Assembly (NCBI RefSeq): GCF_943914615.1
Contig: NZ_CALUCS010000021.1
Coordinates: 1-32,143 of the forward strand
Direction: 5' to 3'
DNA length: 32,143 bases
Source of the DNA: an uncultured Corynebacterium sp.
Lineage (GTDB): Bacteria; Actinomycetota; Actinomycetes; Mycobacteriales; Mycobacteriaceae
Below are positions 25,518-31,507 of the stretch, in pieces. The stretch's first letter is position 1; each line of letters begins with the position of its first letter. The translations under genes and the position numbers were made by a program. The notes below the pieces were generated by a model, which was given only the letters and a program-made list of their open reading frames with translations, did not search any database and was not told the DNA's origin.

Positions 25518-26528
25518 ATGACCATGAACGATCCTTATATCCCCGACGATCCCTTCGATCCGGGCGCGGGAATGCCCGAGGGGGCGGGCGTGGCGCCCGA
25601 AGAAATGGAAGTGCCGGAGGAATACCGCGCACCCGAGGGCTTCCGCTCCGGGTTCGTCAGCTTCGTGGGGCGGCCGAATACCGGCAAGTCCACCCTGACG
25701 AACGCGCTGGTGGGGGAGAAGATCGCCATCACCGCCGACCAGCCGGAAACCACGCGTCACCCGATCCGCGGTATCGTCCACCGCGAGGATGCGCAGATCA
25801 TTCTGGTGGACACTCCCGGCCTGCACCGGCCCCGCACGCTGCTCGGCGAGCGACTAAACGAAGTGGTGAAGGAAACGTACTCGGACGTGGACGTCATCGC
25901 CATGTGCGTGCCCGCGGACGAGAAGATCGGCCCGGGGGACCGCTGGATTGTGGACGCCGTACGTTCCGTCGCGCCGAAAACTCCGCTGATCGGTGTGGTG
26001 ACGAAGCTGGATAAGGTCTCCAAGGACCAGGTCGGTGCGCAGCTGTTGGCACTGCATGAACTGCTGGACGGGGCGGACGTGGTGCCAGTGTCCTCCACCA
26101 AGCAAGTGCAGCTGGATGTGCTGCTGGACGTGCTGCGCGACCAGCTGCCGGAAGGGCCGAAGTTCTACCCGGACGACCACGTAACCGACGACGACCGCGA
26201 TACCCGCATGGCCGAGCTGATCCGCGAAGCCGCGCTGGAGGGGTTGCACGACGAACTGCCGCACTCCGTAGCTGTGCAGATTGAGGAGGTCGTGCCGAAC
26301 CCGCAGCGCGAGGGCGTGCTGGACGTGCACGCGGTGATCTACGTAGAGCGCGAAGGCCAGAAGGCGATTCTGCGAGGCAAGGACGGTCGGCGCCTGTCGC
26401 GTATCGTCCACCGCTCGCGGCTGGAGATCGTGAAGATGCTGGACCAGAACATCTACCTTGACCTGCATCTTAAGGTGGCGAAGAACTGGCAGTCGGATCC
26501 GAAGCAGTTAGGTCGCATGGGGTTCTAA
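25518..26528 (+). CDS. era: GTPase Era
   Basis: A 336-residue ribosome-assembly GTPase. G1 is GRPNTGKST (51-59), G2 lies around QPETTRHPIRG, G3 is VDTPGLHRP and G4 is VTKLD. The C-terminal KH domain includes GKDGRRLSRIVHRSRLEI. In E. coli Era the sequence reads TTR(H/N)xIxGI at G2, which fits. Era binds the 3' end of 16S rRNA in 30S maturation, matching its neighbours ybeY and rsmE. ATG 25518 has AAGGG seven bases upstream; the frame is open to 25380 only as a shadow of the preceding gene. An acidic N-terminal extension of about 40 residues (DPYIPDDPFDPG...) precedes the G domain, longer than in E. coli. Confidence 0.93.
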   Translation: MTMNDPYIPDDPFDPGAGMPEGAGVAPEEMEVPEEYRAPEGFRSGFVSFVGRPNTGKSTLTNALVGEKIAITADQPETTRHPIRGIVHREDAQIILVDTPGLHRPRTLLGERLNEVVKETYSDVDVIAMCVPADEKIGPGDRWIVDAVRSVAPKTPLIGVVTKLDKVSKDQVGAQLLALHELLDGADVVPVSSTKQVQLDVLLDVLRDQLPEGPKFYPDDHVTDDDRDTRMAELIREAALEGLHDELPHSVAVQIEEVVPNPQREGVLDVHAVIYVEREGQKAILRGKDGRRLSRIVHRSRLEIVKMLDQNIYLDLHLKVAKNWQSDPKQLGRMGF

Positions 26529-26655
26529 CGGTATTTCTCCCTGTGCGCGAAGGCGAAGTGCGATAGGTTAGTTTAGACCTTGATCTTGTACGTTCGTGGC
26601 GCACAACGCGCCCCCAAACCAGGCGCATGGTTCGCGCCGCTAGGAAGGGCTACTA

Positions 26656-27333
26656 GTGACAACCCCGTCTAACCCCTACGGTTCCGATGATTCCGGCAAG
26701 CACTCGGCGGACGGTGCCGCTGGCTACGGTGCCGGCGACAACGGTAGCCTGAACAACGGTTCCGGACAGGACCAGACGCAGGACTACTCCCAGGGCTTTG
26801 GCCAGTATGGTCAGGATCAGTTCGGCCAGCAGGATCAGTACTCCCAACCGGGCGCTTATGGCCAGTCGGGCCAGTACGACACGAACCAGTTCGGCCAGGA
26901 TCAGTTCGGCCAGCAGGAACCCTGGGGCCAGCAGGACCAGCCGCAGGGCGCAGCCGGTTTCCAGGCTTACCCGAACCAGCAGATGGCGAACTCGACGGGC
27001 GCTGATCAGGACGGTTTCTTCGCCGCTCTGTTCGACTTCAGCTTCACCCGCTACGCCACCCCGTCGGTGGTGAAGGTACTCTACATCCTGTTGATGATCG
27101 TCGTCGGCCTGTTCGTGCTGCTGGCTATCATCGGCTTCTTGGCTGCGATGGCGCAGGACGCTTCCGCAATTGTCCTGGTGCTCATCGGCATCCCGCTGGT
27201 GCTCCTCGGTGCTGTTGCGTGGCTGGCGTTTTACCGCGTTGGTCTGGAGGTCGCTGTGTCCATCATCCGCACTGCGCAGTCGGTGCAGTCCATCGACGAG
27301 CGACAGGCGCGTACCTCGACCAACGGGAGCTAG
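26656..27333 (+). CDS. DUF4282-type membrane protein with Q/G-rich disordered N-terminal tail
   Basis: A 225-residue protein with GTG start 26656 and AGGAAGG eight bases upstream. Residues 1 to about 115 are of low complexity: Gln, Gly, Asp, Tyr and Phe in repeats such as FGQDQFGQQ and YGQSGQYD, with hardly any Lys or Arg. Residues about 120-215 form a DUF4282-like domain: FDFSFTRYATPSVVKVLYI leads into two membrane segments and ends in a conserved-looking RVGLEVAVSIIRTAQSVQSI. The role is unknown; such proteins are common in actinobacteria and sit in the cell membrane. The next gene is a shorter paralogue of the membrane domain. A 127-bp gap after era suggests an own promoter. Confidence 0.75.
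   Translation: MTTPSNPYGSDDSGKHSADGAAGYGAGDNGSLNNGSGQDQTQDYSQGFGQYGQDQFGQQDQYSQPGAYGQSGQYDTNQFGQDQFGQQEPWGQQDQPQGAAGFQAYPNQQMANSTGADQDGFFAALFDFSFTRYATPSVVKVLYILLMIVVGLFVLLAIIGFLAAMAQDASAIVLVLIGIPLVLLGAVAWLAFYRVGLEVAVSIIRTAQSVQSIDERQARTSTNGS
26780..26955 (+). repeat. Low-complexity coding repeats (Phe-Gly-Gln / Gln-Asp-Gln)
   Basis: Variants of CAGTTCGGCCAG recur, for example at 26818, 26887 and 26902, within a run that encodes FGQ, YGQ and QDQ units. The repeat lies inside the disordered tail of the DUF4282-type protein and could vary in length between strains. Confidence 0.65.
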
Positions 27334-27336
27334 CCA

Positions 27337-27720
27337 ATGGGAAACGAATCTTTTCTTTCCGGGCTCTTCGACGTTAACTTCCAGAAGTACACGACTCGGT
27401 CGTTTCTGCGAGTGTTGTACATCATCGCCATGATCGTGATCGGTCTGTACATGGTGTTTTCACTTATCGGTACATGGACTAGCCTTAGCATTTTCGAATT
27501 CTCTGCTTCTAGTCAGGGCTCCAGTCAAGGAGCGAACAATGTGGAATATTCTTTCGGTGCTAGCGATTCCGTTCCTGGCAAGCTGATCTCTACCTTGATT
27601 ACGATCGTTCAGTCAATCGCTAACTTGGCGGTTATCCGCATTACTCTGGAGGTCTTCGCGGCACTGACCAACACTGCGGCCGCGTGGGGTCGCATCAAGC
27701 AGCGGGGTATGTCCGTTTAG
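27337..27720 (+). CDS. DUF4282-type membrane protein, short paralogue
   Basis: A 127-residue protein starting three bases after the stop of the preceding gene. It begins with FLSGLFDVNFQKYTTRSF, which aligns with FFAALFDFSFTRYATPSV of its neighbour; about half of the first 24 aligned residues are identical. Two membrane segments follow (about 30-52 and 85-105), separated by a Ser/Gln/Asn-rich loop, then RITLEVFAALTNTAAAWGRI. It has no Q/G-rich tail. Its base composition looks less GC-rich than that of the neighbours, in the central part at least. The pair probably forms a membrane complex; function is unknown. Confidence 0.72.
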   Translation: MGNESFLSGLFDVNFQKYTTRSFLRVLYIIAMIVIGLYMVFSLIGTWTSLSIFEFSASSQGSSQGANNVEYSFGASDSVPGKLISTLITIVQSIANLAVIRITLEVFAALTNTAAAWGRIKQRGMSV

Positions 27721-27754
27721 CTTTGGCTTAGCTCGAGTACTTTCGGGCAAGCGC

Positions 27755-27760
27755 TATACT
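27755..27760 (+). promoter_or_regulatory. -10 element of recO (leaderless start)
   Basis: TATACT is a near-consensus -10 hexamer and ends eight bases before the recO ATG at 27769. That spacing places the transcription start at or within two bases of the ATG. No ribosome site precedes it. A -35 element is not clear. Confidence 0.5.
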
Positions 27761-27768
27761 TGCTGCCT

Positions 27769-28518
27769 ATGAGTAGAAGGTCTCGTCCCAGCTTTCGGGA
27801 CGAGGCCTTTGTGCTTCGTACCTACAAGTTGGGTGAGGCCGACCTGATCCTCGTCCTGCTCACCAAGGACAATGGCCTGATCCGCGCCGTAGCCAAGGGA
27901 ATCCGCAAGACCCGTTCGCGCTTTGGCGCCCGGCTGGACCGCTTTTCCCGTGTTGACGTGCAGATTTACCCCGGCCGTTCGTTGGCCAACGTCACCGATG
28001 CCGCCACCGTCGCCACTTATGCCTCGCCCATCGTCGCGGATGTCGATCGTTTCTACGCGGGGGCGGCGATGCTGGAGATGGCCCAGGTCTTTGCCGCCGA
28101 GCCTTCGTCGGCGCACTCGATCTTTTTTCTTTTGGACGCCGCACTCCAGCAACTAACCACCTCAGCCCTCCCTCCGGTTAGTGTGGCCGACGAGTTCGTG
28201 CTGCATGGCCTGGAAGTCGCCGGCTGGGAGCCCAGCCTGGTTGACTGTGCGCAGTGTGGCAAGCGCGGCCCCCACCGGGCGTTTCACCCGGGGGCCGGGG
28301 GTGCGGTGTGCGTGACGTGCAGGCCCCCAGGCGCGTTCACGCCGCCGTCGGCGGCGGTACACGCCCTGTGGCTGCTGAAGAAGGGGCGTCACGAACAAGC
28401 AGCCCAGGTATTCCGCGACCAGCAGGGGCAAGACATCGTGGCACAATCGCATCGCCTGCTGCTGGCACACGTGCGGCAGCAGCTGGAGGTAGGCTGCCCG
28501 GCTTACGCAACGCTATAG
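27769..28518 (+). CDS. recO: DNA repair protein RecO
   Basis: A 249-residue recombination mediator that loads RecA at gaps with RecR. The N-terminal OB fold shows RDEAFVLRTYKLGEADLIL and VAKGIRKTRSRFGARLDRF. A central helical domain includes YASPIVADVDRFYAGAAMLEM. A zinc-finger-like Cys set, CAQCGK and CVTCRP, lies near residues 160-190. ATG 27769 is favoured over an in-frame TTG at 27760, because the -10-like TATACT lies just before and would overlap the longer start. uppS follows after 33 bp, as in M. tuberculosis (Rv2362c-Rv2361c). Confidence 0.93.
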   Translation: MSRRSRPSFRDEAFVLRTYKLGEADLILVLLTKDNGLIRAVAKGIRKTRSRFGARLDRFSRVDVQIYPGRSLANVTDAATVATYASPIVADVDRFYAGAAMLEMAQVFAAEPSSAHSIFFLLDAALQQLTTSALPPVSVADEFVLHGLEVAGWEPSLVDCAQCGKRGPHRAFHPGAGGAVCVTCRPPGAFTPPSAAVHALWLLKKGRHEQAAQVFRDQQGQDIVAQSHRLLLAHVRQQLEVGCPAYATL

Positions 28519-28541
28519 GGTTAGTGGTGCGCGTGTGGCAA

Positions 28542-28547
28542 TATAGT
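28542..28547 (+). promoter_or_regulatory. -10 element of uppS (leaderless start)
   Basis: TATAGT is a good -10 hexamer that ends four bases before the GTG at 28552, so the transcription start would fall at about the start codon. There is no ribosome site between them. The pattern repeats that of recO. Confidence 0.45.
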
Positions 28548-28551
28548 ACGG

Positions 28552-29301
28552 GTGAGTAGCACTGATTATCCGCACGTGGACCGTTCCGAGATTCCGCCGG
28601 AGCTCCGTCCGAAGCACATTGCGCTGGTGATGGACGGCAACGGGCGCTGGGCTGAGGAACGCGGCATGGTCCGCACCGAGGGGCACCGCCGCGGCGAGGC
28701 GGTGCTGATGTCTTTGGTTGAGGAGTGCATCGAGCTGGGAGTGGATTACCTCTCCGCCTATGCGTTCTCCACCGAAAACTGGCGCCGTTCAGCCGACGAG
28801 GTGCGCTTTTTGATGGGCTTCAACCGCGACGTGCTGCGCCGCCAGCGCGACTACCTGAACAGCCTGGGGGTGCGGATCCGCTGGGTGGGGCGCCGCCCGC
28901 GCCTGTGGCGCACCGTGATCGCGGAGCTGGAGCAGGCCGAGGAGCTGACGAAGAACAACACGACCATGACCTTGGGCATGTGTGTGAACTACGGCGGCCG
29001 GGCGGAGATCGCGGATGCGGCGCGCTGGATCGCCGAGGACGTGAAGGCCGGGAAGTTGAAGCCCCGGCAGGTGAACGAAAAGACGTTTGCCCGCTACCTA
29101 GACGAACCGGACATGCCGGACGTGGATCTGTTTCTGCGGCCGTCGGGCGAGAAACGAACCTCGAACTTCCTGCCCTGGCAGTCCACCTATGCGGAGATGG
29201 TGTACCAGGATGTGCTGTTCCCGGATTACACGCCGAATCACCTGCGCGCGGCAGTGCTTGAGTTTGCGAAGCGCGATAGGCGCTTTGGAGGTGTGAAGTG
29301 A
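28552..29301 (+). CDS. uppS: Polyprenyl (undecaprenyl/decaprenyl) diphosphate synthase
   Basis: A 249-residue cis-prenyltransferase. The first motif is ALVMDGNGRWAEERGM (catalytic Asp28), then EGHRRGE, AYAFSTENWRRSADEV and the C-terminal DLFLRPSGEKRTSNFLPWQS and YAEMVYQDVLFPDY. It adds Z-isoprene units to a short allylic diphosphate to give the lipid carrier for peptidoglycan, arabinogalactan and other envelope polymers. The place after recO matches Rv2361c of M. tuberculosis, the decaprenyl synthase, so a C50 product is possible; chain length cannot be read from sequence. GTG 28552 is probably leaderless. The last codons overlap the start of the ferritin-VIT gene (GTGA). Confidence 0.93.
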   Translation: MSSTDYPHVDRSEIPPELRPKHIALVMDGNGRWAEERGMVRTEGHRRGEAVLMSLVEECIELGVDYLSAYAFSTENWRRSADEVRFLMGFNRDVLRRQRDYLNSLGVRIRWVGRRPRLWRTVIAELEQAEELTKNNTTMTLGMCVNYGGRAEIADAARWIAEDVKAGKLKPRQVNEKTFARYLDEPDMPDVDLFLRPSGEKRTSNFLPWQSTYAEMVYQDVLFPDYTPNHLRAAVLEFAKRDRRFGGVK

Positions 29302-30464
29302 ACGATCTGACCGGCGCTAGCGGGGCGGATGCCACTGAGCAGCCACAGCCGACGAAGCGTCAGATCGCACGCTGGCAGCAGTACCTGGCCAACGAACGCG
29401 CTGAGGGAGCCGTGTACCGCGAGCTGGCGCGCAAGAAGACCGGCGAGGAGCGCGTCATCCTGCTGGGGCTTGCAGAGGCAGAAGCGCGCCACGAGGCCTA
29501 TTGGAAGAACCGCCTCGGTGAATACGTGGGCCTGCCGCGCAAGGCAAGCCTGGATACCCGCATGAAGGCGTGGATGGCGCGGCGCTTCGGTTCGGTATTC
29601 GTGCTGGCCCTAATGCAGTCCTCGGAGCAGCGCAACGAATACATTTCTGATGATGACGCTGACGACCAGCTTGCTGCGGACGAGGCGATTCACGCCGAGG
29701 TTGTCCGTGGCTTGGCCGCGCGCGGGCGCGCCCGCATGTCTGGGGATTTCCGCGCGGCGATCTTCGGCGCGAACGATGGCTTGGTTTCAAACCTGGCGCT
29801 GGTGCTGGGCATGGTCGGCACGGGTGGATCCTCCCACCTGGTGCTGGTCACCGGTATCGCTGGCCTACTGGCCGGCGCGCTGTCGATGGCCGCGGGCGAG
29901 TACGTGTCCGTGACCTCGCAGAAGGAGCTGCTGGGCGCGAACGCCCCGGACCCGAACGCCAGCCGTTCGCTGCCGAACCTGGACGTGAATCAGAACGAGC
30001 TGGCGCTGGTGTACCGCGCCCGCGGTATGAGCGAACAGGAGGCCGCCGATCGCGCCCGCCGCGTTTTCGATTCGATCATCGAGACGAACCAGCCGGTGGG
30101 GGAGCAGGCCTTCGATGCAGAGAAGGTCGGCACTGTGTCCGCGCAGGGCGCCGGGGAGAGCATGGTGGAGCACGCGGCTCCCGAACACGAGGATAGCGGG
30201 TCCGGCTTGTCCGCTGCAGTCTCCAGCTTTTTTTGCTTCGCGGTCGGCGCTTTGATCCCGGTGCTGCCGTATATCTTCGGCCTGTCGGGTTCCACCGCGG
30301 CGATTGTCTCCTGCGTGATGGTGGGCTTGGCCTTGATGTTTACCGGCTCTGTGGTGGGCTTGTTGTCTGGTGTGGAGCCGGGCCGACGCGCCTTGCGTCA
30401 ATTGTTAATTGGTTTCGGTGCTGCCGGGGCGACGTACCTGCTCGGCTCGTTGTTTAACGTTTAG
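29298..30464 (+). CDS. Ferritin-like/VIT1 fusion, membrane metal (Fe/Mn) transporter
   Basis: A 388-residue fusion. Residues about 15-145 form a rubrerythrin/ferritin-like helical domain with metal-ligand patterns (AEAEARHEAYW and ADEAIHAEVVR). Residues about 150-388 are a VIT1/CCC1-type transporter: GDFRAAIFGANDGLVSNLAL is the family's first-helix signature, followed by GALSMAAGEYVSVTSQKEL, a cytoplasmic metal-binding-like segment and three C-terminal membrane helices. Relatives such as MbfA export iron or manganese and protect from peroxide stress. GTG 29298 overlaps the uppS stop by four bases, so the two are translationally coupled. The stop codon directly abuts that of the convergent zur gene. 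Confidence 0.87.
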   Translation: MNDLTGASGADATEQPQPTKRQIARWQQYLANERAEGAVYRELARKKTGEERVILLGLAEAEARHEAYWKNRLGEYVGLPRKASLDTRMKAWMARRFGSVFVLALMQSSEQRNEYISDDDADDQLAADEAIHAEVVRGLAARGRARMSGDFRAAIFGANDGLVSNLALVLGMVGTGGSSHLVLVTGIAGLLAGALSMAAGEYVSVTSQKELLGANAPDPNASRSLPNLDVNQNELALVYRARGMSEQEAADRARRVFDSIIETNQPVGEQAFDAEKVGTVSAQGAGESMVEHAAPEHEDSGSGLSAAVSSFFCFAVGALIPVLPYIFGLSGSTAAIVSCVMVGLALMFTGSVVGLLSGVEPGRRALRQLLIGFGAAGATYLLGSLFNV

Positions 30465-30896
30465 TTAGCTGGCGGACTTCTTCTGGCAGTCGCCGCACAG
30501 GCCGAAGATCTCGGCGGTGTGGCCGGACTTTTCGTAGCCGAACTTTTGGGCAGTCTCCGCGGCCCAGTCCTCGACGGGGCCGCCGTCGATCTCTACGGTG
30601 CGGCGGCAGGAGGTGCACACCAGGTGATGGTGGTGGTCGTCGGTGGCGCAGGCGCGGTAGAGAGTTTCGCCGGAATCGTCATAGAGCGTATCGATCGCTC
30701 CGGCTTCCGCCATCTGCTGCAGCGTTCGGTACACGGTGGTCAGGCCGACCTTGTGATCCTGGGCAACTAGCTTCTGGTGGATGTCCTGGGCACTAGAGAA
30801 CGTGGTGAGGCCTTCCAGTAGCTCCGCCACTGCGCGTCGTTGGCGGGTGTTGCGCTGGCCGATCTTGGGAAGTTTGTTGGTAGCTGGGGTGCTCAC
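30465..30896 (-). CDS. zur: Fur-family zinc uptake regulator Zur (FurB)
   Basis: A 143-residue Fur-family repressor. The winged helix contains KVGLTTVYRTLQQMAEAGAI. The metal site has DDHHHHLVC, and CTSC and CGDC are the two CxxC pairs of the structural zinc. Its place before glyS equals furB/zur (Rv2359) of M. tuberculosis and zur of C. glutamicum, so it most likely represses zinc-uptake genes when zinc is ample. GTG 30896 is set by AAGGAG about ten bases upstream. Just upstream lie four tandem 11-bp repeats. The ArsR/SmtB-type gene that often accompanies zur in relatives is not seen here. Confidence 0.9.
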   Translation of the reverse strand: MSTPATNKLPKIGQRNTRQRRAVAELLEGLTTFSSAQDIHQKLVAQDHKVGLTTVYRTLQQMAEAGAIDTLYDDSGETLYRACATDDHHHHLVCTSCRRTVEIDGGPVEDWAAETAQKFGYEKSGHTAEIFGLCGDCQKKSAS

Positions 30897-30912
30897 AGTG
30901 AGCTCGCTCCTT

Positions 30913-30956
30913 GTGCTCTAAAAGTGCTCTGTATGTGCTTTGAACGTGCGTTGCGG
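30913..30956 (-). repeat. Four tandem 11-bp repeats in the zur leader/promoter
   Basis: On the plus strand GTGCTCTAAAA, GTGCTCTGTAT, GTGCTTTGAAC and GTGCGTTGCGG follow each other without gaps (30913, 30924, 30935, 30946). GTGC is invariant, the sixth base is C or T, and T at position 7 is invariant; the last four bases vary. The 11-bp period is about one helical turn, so a protein could bind the copies on one face. They lie 17-60 bases upstream of the zur start codon. Confidence 0.65.
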
Positions 30957-31152
30957 GGCTAACTAATACCGCTTCTGCAGCAGATAACCTACGGTAGCTA
31001 TCCACATTAGGGCTCCTGCCGGTAATTTTCAATAAGTTTTCGATAAGTCGGTCTAAGGTGAAGTACGAGTGGTACAGAGGCAACCCGACCCAGACCCGAT
31101 AGACAACGGTGGTGGGGTAGAAAAATTGCCCAAACTAATGTGCTCCGGACGC
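30957..31152. other. Non-coding region between zur and the 6C-type RNA gene
   Basis: No coding sequence is evident. It probably contains the zur promoter on the minus strand. An AT-rich patch carries two adjacent 11-bp copies, TTTTCAATAAG (31026-31036) and TTTTCGATAAG (31037-31047). No clear palindromic Zur box was found. Confidence 0.45.
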
Positions 31153-31182
31153 TTGACTTTCTAGAAACCCCCGGGCTAGATT
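31153..31182 (+). promoter_or_regulatory. Sigma-A-type promoter of the 6C-like RNA
   Basis: TTGACT (31153-31158) and TAGATT (31177-31182) are separated by 18 bases. Both are close to consensus and together form the best promoter seen in the window. The start is expected near 31189-31190, exactly at the first base of the RNA's outer stem. Confidence 0.75.
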
Positions 31183-31188
31183 TAAGGC

Positions 31189-31323
31189 AGTTCCCTTGGG
31201 AGCGTGCGTAATCCCCCCCCCCTCGCAGCTCCCAGCTAAAGGGAACAGGCCCCATTCTCTTTATGAGGAAAGCGTGGCCGGAACCCGCGGTATTTACCCC
31301 CCCCTAACCGCGGGTTCTTTTTT
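31189..31323 (+). ncRNA. 6C-type small RNA (two C-loop hairpins)
   Basis: The predicted transcript is about 135 bases. Hairpin 1: GTTCCCTT (31190-31197) pairs with AAGGGAAC (31239-31246). Inside, GGGAGC pairs with GCTCCC (31198-31203/31228-31233) and TGCG with CGCA (31205-31208/31224-31227), closing a loop with ten C (31213-31222). Hairpin 2: GAACCCGCGGT (31281-31291) pairs with ACCGCGGGTTC (31307-31317) around a loop with eight C (31297-31304) and is followed by six T, so it is also the terminator. Two hairpins with at least six C in each loop define the 6C RNA class of actinobacteria. Location between zur and glyS and an own promoter support an independent gene. In M. tuberculosis the class has been linked to replication and secretion genes. 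Confidence 0.88.
31281..31323 (+). terminator. Terminator hairpin of the 6C-type RNA
   Basis: An 11-bp perfect GC-rich stem with a 15-base loop is directly followed by TTTTTT (31318-31323). It should stop the small RNA before glyS, which has its own promoter further on. Confidence 0.9.
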
Positions 31324-31428
31324 ATGTTTACCCATTTTTTTGTGACGCCCCTTCGGCCGGCTGCAGCGGTGATTGCAGCGACATGCCAGGCGCCCCACCC
31401 CGACAGTGGGCTTTCACCTTGAACGGGT

Positions 31429-31434
31429 TAGAAT
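31429..31434 (+). promoter_or_regulatory. Candidate -10 element of glyS
   Basis: TAGAAT fits the -10 consensus and lies 73 bases before the glyS ATG, after the RNA terminator. A matching -35 hexamer is weak. The leader of about 65 bases shows no T-box-like structure that I can recognise. Confidence 0.45.
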
Positions 31435-31507
31435 GTGGGGCACAATAGCTGGAAAGTGCAACCTGCATTTCTTGCACGAACACCTCGACCAAGGAGACAC
31501 GCCAACC

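Noticed and set aside
26563..26581. DtxR-like iron box before the DUF4282 gene
   Set aside because: The left half (ATAGGTTAG) matches well, but the right half is poor; overall only about 12 of 19 positions fit the consensus.
26780..26955. CRISPR-like array
   Set aside because: The repeats are short, degenerate, in frame and encode FGQ/QDQ units; there are no unique spacers of regular length.
31483..31507. T-box or glycine riboswitch before glyS
   Set aside because: The leader is short and shows neither the T-box sequence nor tandem aptamer folds; the only structured RNA nearby is the independently terminated 6C-type RNA.
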